Source: Nitrospira sp. | GTDB lineage: Bacteria; Nitrospirota; Nitrospiria; Nitrospirales; Nitrospiraceae | Direction of reading: 5' to 3' | NCBI GenBank assembly: GCA_030123625.1 | Contig: CP126121.1 | Span: 1,280,179-1,344,178 of the forward strand | DNA length: 64,000 bases | In this document: positions 1 to 7,306 of the stretch, in pieces | Layout of the letters: the number at the start of each line of letters is the position of its first letter | Position numbering within the stretch: the first letter of the stretch is position 1 | Notes under the pieces: generated by a model | The model's input: the letters and a program-made list of their open reading frames with translations, nothing else | Databases searched by the model: none | What the model was told of the DNA's origin: nothing | Translations under genes and position numbers: made by a program

Positions 1-347
1 GCTTTTCCCCCCTCGCGTGGGGAAGTCGCGGCGTGTCGATCGGACATGACATGCCTCAGAACGCATGGGATGAGGCGCTCCGGAACGCGCTCGCATCCTT
101 CCCGGCGACACCCTATATTTTACAGGAGTTCCATAAGGGTCGGTTGTTCGACATGGACTGTCTGGATGAAGGCATGCAGACGATCATGCGCATGTCGGGG
201 CGCGCGCGGTTGTCGCCCTATTACGTCGTGTCGGACGATAAAGCGGAGCTCACCGGCATTCTGGCGACGATCTGTCCGGCCGACAAGAAAATCCTTCACG
301 GCATGAAGGACGCGATCATGGTTCCTTGCGCCCTCCGACCGAGCTAA
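1..347 (+). CDS. C-terminal part of a protein, possibly ATP-grasp-like (truncated by window edge)
   Basis: An open frame runs in from the left edge (codons from base 3) to a TAA at 345-347, so only about the last 114 residues are visible. A GTG at 33 could be read as a start, but the frame is open and protein-like before it (LAWGSRGVSIGHD), so this is more likely the end of a longer gene. The segment PATPYILQEFHKGRLFD resembles the metal/nucleotide-binding end of ATP-grasp-like ligases, and two further conserved-looking blocks follow. No catalytic assignment is safe from this fragment. It ends about 220 bp upstream of a thioredoxin-fold gene, with one dispersed repeat element between them. 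Confidence 0.55.
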   Translation, partial: FSPLAWGSRGVSIGHDMPQNAWDEALRNALASFPATPYILQEFHKGRLFDMDCLDEGMQTIMRMSGRARLSPYYVVSDDKAELTGILATICPADKKILHGMKDAIMVPCALRPS

Positions 348-393
348 GTTCCTCAATAAACCCTAACAGTGTGAAAACAACGATGAATGGCAG

Positions 394-519
394 GCAGGAT
401 GTTCAAAAAGGCCGTCCAGCAAGGCCGCAGCGAGCGAAGAGGCGAAGCGTACTCTGGGCCGTACGTTGAGCCTCTAAGCGATGTGAGAACGCCGCTGGCG
501 GACTTTTTCAACATCCTGC
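394..519. repeat. Dispersed inverted-end element, copy 1 (short form)
   Basis: This is a 126-bp element bounded by inverted ends: GCAGGATGTTCAAAAAGGCC on the left and GACTTTTTCAACATCCTGC on the right. The interior contains a GCGAGCGAAGAGGCGAAGCG block and a GTACGTTGAGCCTCTAAGCG block that recur in the other copies. It fills most of the 348-568 spacer. The only ORF crossing it (387-578) is a by-product of the repeat. Same family as the copies at 3272, 18526, 22627, 25649, 42876, 48805 and 60883. Confidence 0.85.
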
Positions 520-568
520 CAAAATGGGCGTTTCACTTTGTTGCATTTCCTGGTAGCCTTATACCATT

Positions 569-907
569 GTGGCTGTGACTCTTTTCCATGTCGACTGGTG
601 TCCTGACTGTCACGTGGTCCGCCGAAAACTGACTGATTTGGGACTGACCTATGAAGCGGTCGTCGTACCGGACAGTAGACGGATGCGCACGCAGGTTTAC
701 GAGGTATCCGGCCAATACTACGTGCCGGTCATCAAGGACGGCGATCTCGTTCTGACGGAAACCGCCGACATTCTGGCCTATCTGGACGAGCGCTATAGCG
801 CCGACCGCGCCGGAACTCCGACGGCAACCGAGTTTCAGTCGCAAGCCCGTGCGACCCCCGAGGTTTTGGGCCAAGACGACGAGCACCCTTCTTGCCGAAT
901 TAACTGA
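569..907 (+). CDS. Glutaredoxin/GST N-terminal-like thioredoxin-fold protein
   Basis: A 112-residue protein starting at a GTG. The N-terminal 80 residues have the glutaredoxin or GST-N fold pattern: beta strand (VTLFHVDW), a redox CPDC motif at residues 11-14, a helix, a second strand (YEAVVVP), the cis-Pro region (YVPVIKDGD) and a helix with ETADILAYLDERY. The last 30 residues look disordered. Such proteins usually reduce disulfides or bind glutathione-like thiols in the cytoplasm; the CPDC pair suggests dithiol chemistry. It sits 17 bp upstream of kamA and may be co-transcribed with it. The start is uncertain because no strong ribosome-binding site precedes the GTG. Confidence 0.75.
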   Translation: MAVTLFHVDWCPDCHVVRRKLTDLGLTYEAVVVPDSRRMRTQVYEVSGQYYVPVIKDGDLVLTETADILAYLDERYSADRAGTPTATEFQSQARATPEVLGQDDEHPSCRIN

Positions 908-924
908 ACAACGAAGGACGATTC

Positions 925-2118
925 ATGGAAGACTGGAGACAAGTCCTGGCTCAGAGCATCGTGAAGCCCAAGGACTTGGCCGAACGATTCGGCCTCGATG
1001 AGAAAGAGATTGAAGCGATCGTCGGCCCTTACCCTATGCGGATCACCCCGACGGTACTTGAAACCATCAAATCGAAGGATGACGCGATCTGGAAACAGGT
1101 CGTCCCCGATACCGCAGAGTTGGACGACATTGCGGCCGACGAGGATCCTCTTGAAGAAGATCTCATGAGCCCGGTGCCGCACCTCGTTCATCGGTACCCG
1201 GACCGGGTGCTGCTCATGGTGACGAATCAATGTCCGATCTATTGCCGGTTTTGTACCAGGAAGCGACTGGTGGGGAAGCCCGGCTTCCTCAAGAAAGGCG
1301 AGCTGGACCGAGCCATTCAGTACCTTCGCGAGCACACAGAGGTGCGCGATGTCATCCTTTCGGGAGGGGATCCGCTGCTGCTTCCCGACCATCTCCTCGA
1401 ACGTGTGTTGAAGGCGCTTCGAACGATCCCACACTTGGAACTCATACGGATCGGCTCGCGGGTCCCCGGGTCGTTGCCGCAACGCATCACGTCCAAACTC
1501 TGTGACATGATGAAAACGTACCATCCCATTTACATGAACCTGCATTTCAATCACCCGGACGAGCTGACACCGGCGGTGAAAGCCGCCTGCGGCATGCTCG
1601 CGGATGCCGGCATTCCCCTAGGCGCTCAAACCGTTCTCCTCAAAGGCGTGAACGACGATCCGGACATCATGAAACGCCTCGTCCATCAGCTGCTCCTCGC
1701 GCGGGTAAAGCCCTACTATCTGTATCAGGCCGACTTGACCAAAGGAACGAATCATTTCCGGACGACCGTCGAAACAGGTCTGAACGTCATTAAAGCTCTC
1801 CAGGGCCATACAAGTGGAATGGCCGTGCCCCATTTCGTGATCGATGCGCCGGGCGGCGGCGGCAAGATTCCCCTGCTGCCCGACAACTACGTGATCCATC
1901 TGGACGAGGACGGCGCGGTCCTCCGGAATTATGAGGACAAGACATTCCACTATCCTCAGCCGAAGTCTGATAATCGGCGGGAGCTTCCGATGATTGGTGG
2001 ACTCTCCTCGCCGGATGACTCCGAAGAAGCCTATGCGGCTTGCAGCGACAGCTATCCTGATCGCGACGGCTATGCCGCCTGGGGTAACAGCTGCGGCGGA
2101 GACGCGGACGACCTGTGA
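925..2118 (+). CDS. kamA: L-lysine 2,3-aminomutase family radical SAM enzyme
   Basis: A 397-residue radical-SAM/PLP enzyme expected to interconvert L-lysine and L-beta-lysine. The [4Fe-4S]-SAM cysteines are C103, C107 and C110 (CPIYCRFC). The PLP lysine lies in DAPGGGGK (K314). The two aspartates that hold the substrate amino group in lysine aminomutase are present in YQAD (D270) and VIDAP (D308). Length and these residues fit true lysine aminomutase better than the shorter EpmB enzymes that modify EF-P, but the zinc-binding C-terminal tail of clostridial KAM is absent, so an EpmB-like role is not excluded. An ATGGAAG start lies 8 bp after GAAGGA. Its stop overlaps the next gene (GTGA), implying translational coupling. 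Confidence 0.85.
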   Translation: MEDWRQVLAQSIVKPKDLAERFGLDEKEIEAIVGPYPMRITPTVLETIKSKDDAIWKQVVPDTAELDDIAADEDPLEEDLMSPVPHLVHRYPDRVLLMVTNQCPIYCRFCTRKRLVGKPGFLKKGELDRAIQYLREHTEVRDVILSGGDPLLLPDHLLERVLKALRTIPHLELIRIGSRVPGSLPQRITSKLCDMMKTYHPIYMNLHFNHPDELTPAVKAACGMLADAGIPLGAQTVLLKGVNDDPDIMKRLVHQLLLARVKPYYLYQADLTKGTNHFRTTVETGLNVIKALQGHTSGMAVPHFVIDAPGGGGKIPLLPDNYVIHLDEDGAVLRNYEDKTFHYPQPKSDNRRELPMIGGLSSPDDSEEAYAACSDSYPDRDGYAAWGNSCGGDADDL

Positions 2119-3272
2119 CCATTCATTCGCCCCGATCGGGCATTCTGCCTTATCAGGACATCAAGCGCTTGATCGCAAGCCGAGCCATCAGCGCCTCGCC
2201 GACAGTCGAAGAGCGGCAGATCCAGCCGGCCAGTCTCGACCTCCGTCTCGGTCACAAAGCCTATCGGCTGATCAGCAGTTTCTTGCCGGAACTGTCGGCC
2301 ATCTCCTCACGACTGAACGTGCTGGATTTTTACCAGTCGGATCTCGTGATGTACGAGATAGATCTGACCGACGGGGCGATTCTGGAAAAGGGCCATGTGT
2401 ATCTCGTTCCATTGCTGGAACAACTCGCCCTTCCGAAGACGATCCGCGCACGGGCGAATCCAAAGAGCACGACAGGACGTCTGGATGTCTTCACCCGCGT
2501 GGTGACGGATCTTACATCCGGCTTCGACGAAATCCGGGCCGGCTATCGAGGCCGGCTCTTCCTGGAGGTCGTCCCACGCTCGTTTGCCGTCAAAGTGCGC
2601 ACGGGGCAGTCGCTGAACCAAATCCGGTTCGTGTGCGGCGAGGCCACGGTGCCGGACCAAGCGCTTCAGAGGCTGCATCGAAACACGCCGGTGCTGTATC
2701 ACAATACGACATCCCATAAAATCGTCGGGAGCCGAGACTTTCGTGTCGATCGCGGATTATTCCTCCGCATCGATCTCATCGGCACGGATCGGAGCGATTC
2801 TCGTGTGATCGGTTACCGTGCAAAGAAAAACAGCCACGTCATCGATCTCGAAAAAGTCGGCCATTATGCTGCAGCCGATTTTTGGGAACCGCTCCATCGC
2901 CATCGCCACGATAGCTTGTTATTGGAACCTGAAGAGTTTTATATCCTGGCCTCGAAGGAGCGCATTCGTGTGCCGGCCGGCTATGCCGCCGAAATGGTGG
3001 CCTACGAAGCGGCCTGTGGAGAGCTCCGAACTCACTATGCCGGCTTTTTCGACCCTGGATTCGGCTATGGATCCAAGGGGGAGATCAAGGGCACACAAGT
3101 TGTACTGGAAGTTCGTCCGCATGACGTGCCATTCTTGATCCATGATGGACAGACCTTTTTCAAGGTCGTCTATGACAAGATGATGGGGACGCCGAGGCAA
3201 CTCTATGGGTCCGTGCTGGGATCATCCTATCAGCAACAAACCTTGACGCTCAGTAAACATTTTAAAGTCTAG
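2115..3272 (+). CDS. dcd: 2'-deoxycytidine 5'-triphosphate deaminase, double-domain type
   Basis: A 385-residue protein of the long dCTP deaminase type known mainly from alphaproteobacteria, with two dUTPase-like beta folds in one chain. The N-terminal half has the family hallmarks QIQPASLDLRLG (about 35-46) and RANPKSTTGRLDVFTRV (about 112-128). The second half repeats the fold, with LLEPEEFYILASKERIRVP and YEAACGELRTHYAGFFDPGFGY. Expected reaction: dCTP deamination to dUTP, feeding dTMP synthesis. It begins with GTG overlapping the kamA stop (GTGA). The stop codon directly abuts dispersed repeat copy 2, whose inverted end begins at its last base, so the element may also shape the transcript end. 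Confidence 0.85.
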   Translation: MTIHSPRSGILPYQDIKRLIASRAISASPTVEERQIQPASLDLRLGHKAYRLISSFLPELSAISSRLNVLDFYQSDLVMYEIDLTDGAILEKGHVYLVPLLEQLALPKTIRARANPKSTTGRLDVFTRVVTDLTSGFDEIRAGYRGRLFLEVVPRSFAVKVRTGQSLNQIRFVCGEATVPDQALQRLHRNTPVLYHNTTSHKIVGSRDFRVDRGLFLRIDLIGTDRSDSRVIGYRAKKNSHVIDLEKVGHYAAADFWEPLHRHRHDSLLLEPEEFYILASKERIRVPAGYAAEMVAYEAACGELRTHYAGFFDPGFGYGSKGEIKGTQVVLEVRPHDVPFLIHDGQTFFKVVYDKMMGTPRQLYGSVLGSSYQQQTLTLSKHFKV

Positions 3273-3506
3273 CAGGATGTTGAAAAAGTCCTCCAGCTTC
3301 GTTCTCGCATCGCTCAGAGGCTCAACGTACCACCGGGCAAGAGCTGCGAGAGCAGCTCAGGGCGGGTGGGTGAGAAAGGTTACGCCTCGCCCTCTAAGAC
3401 ACTGGGCGCTCACCGACTCGCGCCCGTCCGCAGACGTGACGCTCATTCTTCTTCGCGTCGCGGACCTCGCTGCGGCCTCGCTGGACGGCCTTTTTGAACA
3501 TTCTGC
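3272..3506. repeat. Dispersed inverted-end element, copy 2 (235 bp, reverse orientation)
   Basis: Bounded by GCAGGATGTTGAAAAAGTCC and CGGCCTTTTTGAACATTCTGC. Compared with copy 1 it lies in the opposite orientation and has an insert of about 110 bp (positions about 3340-3460) that is shared with copies 4, 6 and 8. It occupies the whole spacer between dcd and the next gene, and ORFs crossing it are repeat artefacts. Confidence 0.85.
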
Positions 3507-3518
3507 GAACTGTTAACC

Positions 3519-3926
3519 ATGGCTCCGTCCGATCTGCCGCAAGACGAATCTCTACACCCGTCACGTTCTACCAAACCGGGAGAGCCGGGGGGTGGGAACG
3601 AGCATCAGATACATGTCGTCGGTTTGATGGTGGGAACAGTGTTGATGTTTATCGGCTTTCTCAATGTGTTTCTGTCCATCAGCGGCGGCTTCGAAATCAA
3701 TGTCGTGCCGTTTCTCATTTACTTCGCCGGCCTTGCGATCTGGTCCAATGCCGCCATTGAAAATTCGATTCTCCGCTATGGCATCATGGCCCTGGCGATC
3801 GCCTTGGCCTTAGGCCTCTTTCAATATGGAGACGTTCTTTTTTGGCACAAGCAAGTCCTCTTCTGGGTCACCATCATCATTGTCATGTATTTCATGTTTG
3901 TCGAACCCAAGAAACCCACGACATGA
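3519..3926 (+). CDS. Small multi-pass membrane protein of unknown function
   Basis: A 135-residue protein not recognised. The first 30 residues are polar, and Gly/Pro-rich around residue 22. They are followed by four hydrophobic segments: about 32-53 (VVGLMVGTVLMFIGFLNVFL), 60-77, 83-103 and 110-127, so it should sit in the inner membrane with a short charged tail. The stop overlaps the following glycosyltransferase remnant (ATGA), suggesting an old operon of membrane protein and glycosyltransferases. The start ATG follows the end of repeat copy 2 by 12 bp. Confidence 0.6.
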   Translation: MAPSDLPQDESLHPSRSTKPGEPGGGNEHQIHVVGLMVGTVLMFIGFLNVFLSISGGFEINVVPFLIYFAGLAIWSNAAIENSILRYGIMALAIALALGLFQYGDVLFWHKQVLFWVTIIIVMYFMFVEPKKPTT

Positions 3927-4129
3927 CCGCTTCGATGACGACAATCTCCGTCATCATGCCGACGCTGCATGAAGAGCAGATCATTGGGCAAATACTCTCA
4001 TGTCTACCGACGGCTGAAGTCCGCGAAGCCCCCTTGAAGACCATCCTTTTGATGTGGACTCTTCGATTCTTGTATTGGATCGGGGTGAGTCCCCATCGTC
4101 TCAAGGATTTCTATACGGCCGTGCGATAG
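3923..4129 (+). pseudogene. Internally deleted family-2 glycosyltransferase (rSAM/selenodomain-associated transferase 2 type)
   Basis: A 68-codon frame joins the two ends of a TIGR04283-type glycosyltransferase. Residues 6-31 (ISVIMPTLHEEQIIGQILSCLP) are the start of the GT-A fold. Residues 43-68 (LLMWTLRFLYWIGVSPHRLKDFYTAVR) are its typical C-terminal end. Around 150 central residues, including the DXD region, are missing, so it cannot be catalytic. The deletion point lies near 4025-4045. The ATG overlaps the upstream stop (ATGA). The partner transferase normally found beside it follows intact. Confidence 0.7.
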
Positions 4130-4131
4130 AA

Positions 4132-4911
4132 ATGGGCGACCCGAAACACAGCACTCACCACTCAGCCCGCTTCGACCGCTCAGCGAGGCGAGCACTCAGC
4201 ACTGCGTTGGTGATCTTCGCCAAGGCGCCGATCCCGGGTCAGGTGAAGACACATCTCTGTCCGCCGTTGACTCCCGACGAAGCGGCCACGCTCCATGGCA
4301 CCTTCGTGCTCGATATGTTGGAGAGAACAAAGGCGGCGATCGCCAAACTAAAACTGCCGCTCGATCGATATCTGGCCTGCGCCCCGTCAGCCGCACATGT
4401 TTTCTTCAAGATCATGGAAGAGCGGCAGGGTGTGAAGCTGATCGATCAAGTCGGCGATGATCTCGGCGCGCGCATGAACCAGGCATTTGAAACGCTCTTC
4501 GCGCAAGGATACAGACGCGTGTTACTCATCGGGACGGATGTGCCGACGCTTCCGCTCGACCATTTCAAACAGGCCATCGCCTCGCTGGAGAATCACGATC
4601 TTGTGCTCGGACCGGCTTGTGATGGAGGCTGTTATCTGATCGGCCTCAGGCGGACGGCGCCGGAACTCTTCGCCGACATTCCTTGGTCAACGGATCAAGT
4701 GCTCAGGCTCACACAGGAGAACGCAGCCCGGATCGGACTCACGGTTTCCTTGATTCAACCATGGCGGGACATCGATACCTTGGCCGATCTTGAAGCCCTC
4801 ATTGAAGCCGGCAACACCGAGGCCCAGAAGCCTCAGCATGATCGGGTCTTTTCAAGTCGCACGGCCGGCGTGCTGGACACTCTCGCTAAACGATTGCGAA
4901 CGAGAGCATAA
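4132..4911 (+). CDS. TIGR04282-type glycosyltransferase (rSAM/selenodomain-associated transferase 1, CofC-like)
   Basis: About 259 residues from the ATG at 4132; an upstream in-frame start at 4054 would overlap the preceding remnant. The core begins at ALVIFAKAPIPGQVKTHL, the family's nucleotide-binding start. It continues through VLLIGTDVPTLP, then LVLGPACDGGCYLIGL (metal/nucleotide site) and the closing IPWSTDQVL block. Members resemble the CofC/MobA nucleotidyltransferase fold and are usually paired with a family-2 transferase; here that partner is deleted. The first 24 codons contain a run of CACTCAGC-like heptamers (4141-4198), so the true N-terminus may be altered by repeat expansion. 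Confidence 0.75.
   Translation: MGDPKHSTHHSARFDRSARRALSTALVIFAKAPIPGQVKTHLCPPLTPDEAATLHGTFVLDMLERTKAAIAKLKLPLDRYLACAPSAAHVFFKIMEERQGVKLIDQVGDDLGARMNQAFETLFAQGYRRVLLIGTDVPTLPLDHFKQAIASLENHDLVLGPACDGGCYLIGLRRTAPELFADIPWSTDQVLRLTQENAARIGLTVSLIQPWRDIDTLADLEALIEAGNTEAQKPQHDRVFSSRTAGVLDTLAKRLRTRA
4141..4198 (+). repeat. Degenerate heptamer stretch at the start of the TIGR04282 gene
   Basis: ACAGCAC, TCACCAC, TCAGCCC and later GAGCACT, CAGCACT follow a 7-bp step and resemble the heptamers at 31441-31471 and 40584-40610. The copies are in one orientation only, and the stretch is weaker than the others. Confidence 0.4.
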
Positions 4912-4942
4912 TGCGTCGATATCGTTCAATCAAATGGACCAT

Positions 4943-5677
4943 ATGACAGAACAAGTCGCACTTGTCACCGGCGGAGCTAAAGGTATAGGACGGGGTATCG
5001 CCCTTGATCTCGCTTCACGGGGATGGAACATTGCCTTTTGCTACAGAACCAGCGAAGCCGAGGCCAAGACCACCGCGCAGGACATTACGCAGCAAGGAGG
5101 ACGAGCGCTGGCGCTCCAATGTGATGTGTCCGATCCGGTGGCAGCCAAGCACATGGTCGCACAAGTTGAAAAAGAATGGGGCCGAATCGATGTCCTGATC
5201 AATGGTGCCGGCCCCTATCATCGCGTGAGCCTGTTCGACGAAACCGTCGAGGGCTGGAACGAAATGTTCGACGGCAACTTGCATCCTATTTTCTATCTCG
5301 CTCACGCCGTCGCGCCGGGCATGAAGGCCCGCAAGGCCGGTCGCATCGTGAGCTTCAGCATGGCCAATGCGGATCAGATGGAGGCGCAGCCGGATGTGAC
5401 CGCACACTATATCGCCAAGGCCGGAGTGCTCATCCTGACACGCACATTAGCCAAGCTTTTGGCACCGTACGGCATCACCGTGAACGCTATTTCACCCGGC
5501 TTCATCGATTCAGGCAGTGCGCCGCCGCACGAACTCGCCGCCATGATCAAACGTATTCCCGCCGGATACATTGGAACGGTGGACGATACCGTTGCAGCTG
5601 TTCGTTATCTGCTGAGTGAAGACGCCCGGTACGTGAACGGAGCCAATATTCAAATCAGCGGAGGATGGGGAATATGA
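4943..5677 (+). CDS. Short-chain dehydrogenase/reductase, FabG-like
   Basis: A classical SDR of about 244 residues that should use NAD(P)H. The cofactor motif TGGAKGIG is at residues 9-16, the adenine-ring NGAG motif at 87-90, and the catalytic pair at Tyr156 and Lys160 (YIAK), with a serine pair at 137-139. The C-terminal motif NGANIQISGGWG is typical. An ATG 9 bp upstream (4934) is an alternative start. The substrate cannot be deduced; it may be a pteridine- or acyl-type reductase. It follows the TIGR04282 gene by about 30 bp. It is distinct from the dedicated fabG at 62809-63552 in the fatty-acid cluster. Confidence 0.8.
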   Translation: MTEQVALVTGGAKGIGRGIALDLASRGWNIAFCYRTSEAEAKTTAQDITQQGGRALALQCDVSDPVAAKHMVAQVEKEWGRIDVLINGAGPYHRVSLFDETVEGWNEMFDGNLHPIFYLAHAVAPGMKARKAGRIVSFSMANADQMEAQPDVTAHYIAKAGVLILTRTLAKLLAPYGITVNAISPGFIDSGSAPPHELAAMIKRIPAGYIGTVDDTVAAVRYLLSEDARYVNGANIQISGGWGI

Positions 5678-5705
5678 AGATGGAACGACATTCAGGTTAC
5701 TTCCT

Positions 5706-6000
5706 TGCTCACTGAGCGCGCACTCGGAATGATCGTAGTCCAAATCAAGGGCTGTGCTCGCTCAACGTGCGCAGTGGAACCAACCAGAATGCCGTTCCTG
5801 AGAAGGGGACAGGAGAGTAACGGCGCTCGGTCAATGCGCGCAGTGTGAAACCAACCCAATCCTCTCAAGAAGGTGGAGAGCTGGGGGGAATGGTGCTTGC
5901 TCAACGTGCGCAGTGGAACCAACTAGAATGCCGTTCTTTAAGAGCGGACAGAAGAGTACCGCGGCTCGGCTAATACCGCAATAGGACGGGACGGAAGAGA
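5706..6000 (+). repeat. Tandem array of about 69-bp units, candidate structured RNA
   Basis: Three clear units start at 5756, 5825 and 5895 (69, 70 and 69 bp), each opening GCTYG-TCAAYG followed by a GCGCAGTG-GAAACCAAC-like core. A degenerate unit precedes (5706) and a partial one follows (5964). Inside each unit a stem changes sequence but keeps pairing: CCTG with CAGG in unit 1 (inside GCCGTT/AACGGC), CTCTC with GAGAG in unit 2, and TTCT with AGAA in unit 3. This pattern fits a conserved RNA fold. No known riboswitch class was recognised. It fills the 350-bp spacer before the zinc-ribbon gene at 6028. Confidence 0.55.
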
Positions 6001-6027
6001 GAATCGTCCATAGGAGGAGGACCGGCA

Positions 6028-6432
6028 ATGAAATCCGAGCAAGAGCGCGAAGCGCATCGGCGATTCGTTCAAGCTCTTCAACATGAGCATCTGACATGCG
6101 TGAAACCGGGCTGCGGCGGAGCGATGGCCGTAGCCGATCATACCTTACATACCGCCCGCATCAAGTCTTACGAAGCCACCTGCGAACGTTGTCACGCTGT
6201 GGAGCGGATTACCGGCAAAGAGGAACATCAGCCTTCTTGGGATGTGGCCTCCATCACATTGATGGCGGAGGCGCATCTCCTTCACGAACAGCCGACCTGT
6301 CCCTACGACGATACGCCCATTACCTTCATCTCCTTGCCCAATCCCCGTCGCAAGGCCCGGTACCGCCTCCTGTGCTACTACTGCGGTCGGCACACGGAAA
6401 TGAACTGGCCGCCTCCGGAAGCGAAGCGATGA
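6028..6432 (+). CDS. Hypothetical zinc-ribbon protein
   Basis: A 134-residue cytoplasmic protein with a good ribosome-binding site (AGGAGGAGG 7 bp before the ATG). It has two probable zinc ribbons: one from CVKPGC (residues 24-29) and CERC (about 52-55), and another from CPYD (about 91) and CYYC (about 113-116). The rest is charged. Not assigned to a named family. The repeated RNA-like array lies directly upstream and may be its leader. A second, unrelated multi-CxxC protein is encoded at 43593-43952. Confidence 0.65.
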   Translation: MKSEQEREAHRRFVQALQHEHLTCVKPGCGGAMAVADHTLHTARIKSYEATCERCHAVERITGKEEHQPSWDVASITLMAEAHLLHEQPTCPYDDTPITFISLPNPRRKARYRLLCYYCGRHTEMNWPPPEAKR

Positions 6433-6466
6433 TTCGACGAGGTAATCGACCGTCTGGACCTGGACT

Positions 6467-7306
6467 TCAGTATGCGGCGAGCGCCTTCCGCATGAACTCC
6501 CCGAGTCGACGGAAGTAGGCGCCGCCGCCCATCACATAGGTGTTGTTATGGTCAGCCCCTTGAATCACATACCATTCCTTCGGCGATTTGGCCGCATCGA
6601 AAACTTGGCGTCCCAGTTCGATGGGGATAATGTCGTCCTGGTCTCCGTGAATGATGAGTTTCGGCAGCGAGAGAGCCGGCAGCCGATCGACCAATCGAAA
6701 TTCTGCTCCAAGGAACCAATGGGCCGGAAAGCCGCCATAATGCGATTTGGCGACTGCCTCGATGGAAGGAAACGACGATTCAAGAATCAGAGCCGCGGCA
6801 GGTCGTTGCACCGCAAGTTCACCCGCCACGGAAGCCCCGAGTGACCGCCCGAACATGACGATTCGTTCGGGACGAACCTTTCTGGTTCGAGTGAGATAGT
6901 CGTAGGCCCCGTATGCATCTTGGTAGAGCCCTTTCTCACTGGGACGGACATTCTGGCTCTTTCCATATCCCCGATAGTCGAACAAAAAGACCGATACCCC
7001 TATCTGGTACAAAAACTTCAAATTCTCAAGACGGTTGATGATATTGCCCGCATTGCCATGGCACCACAGGGTGACCGGGCGATCAGCCGCCGCCTCGGCA
7101 TACCAGCCGAACAATTGAACACCATCGGCAGCCTGGAACCACACGTCTTCCAGCGGCAAGCCGCTCAGCCTTGCCCAGTCTCGTTCTTGCCACGGTTCCG
7201 GATGATAGACGAAGAATTGGTCGAGGAAACTCACCGAGGGAGGATAGCGGAACCGTTTCAAAGAAGGAAGAGGTTCAGAAAAACGCCTGTACGCTGAACA
7301 TGACAT
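6467..7306 (-). CDS. Alpha/beta hydrolase, BEM46/ABHD13-like
   Basis: A 279-residue serine hydrolase. The nucleophile elbow GRSLG has Ser155, the acid is in HGDQDD (Asp222 or Asp224) and the catalytic His is in GADHNN (His253). WCHGNAGN at 81-88 is the oxyanion-hole region characteristic of the BEM46/ABHD13 group. The substrate is unknown; members are esterase- or thioesterase-like and often membrane associated. The N-terminal 30 residues may be a weak membrane anchor. Its start overlaps the end of the DUF4105 gene by about 30 bp, so the two are probably one transcript. Confidence 0.8.
   Translation of the reverse strand: MSCSAYRRFSEPLPSLKRFRYPPSVSFLDQFFVYHPEPWQERDWARLSGLPLEDVWFQAADGVQLFGWYAEAAADRPVTLWCHGNAGNIINRLENLKFLYQIGVSVFLFDYRGYGKSQNVRPSEKGLYQDAYGAYDYLTRTRKVRPERIVMFGRSLGASVAGELAVQRPAAALILESSFPSIEAVAKSHYGGFPAHWFLGAEFRLVDRLPALSLPKLIIHGDQDDIIPIELGRQVFDAAKSPKEWYVIQGADHNNTYVMGGGAYFRRLGEFMRKALAAY

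Noticed and set aside
3277..3516. ORFs inside the dispersed elements (also 387-578, 22604-22919, 60848-61219)
   Set aside because: They follow element boundaries and differ between copies, so they are repeat artefacts and not genes.
5706..6000. Known riboswitch (glycine, c-di-GMP or THF class) as explanation of the 69-bp array
   Set aside because: The conserved cores of these classes do not fit; the AAGGGGAC stretch alone is not enough for a glycine riboswitch.
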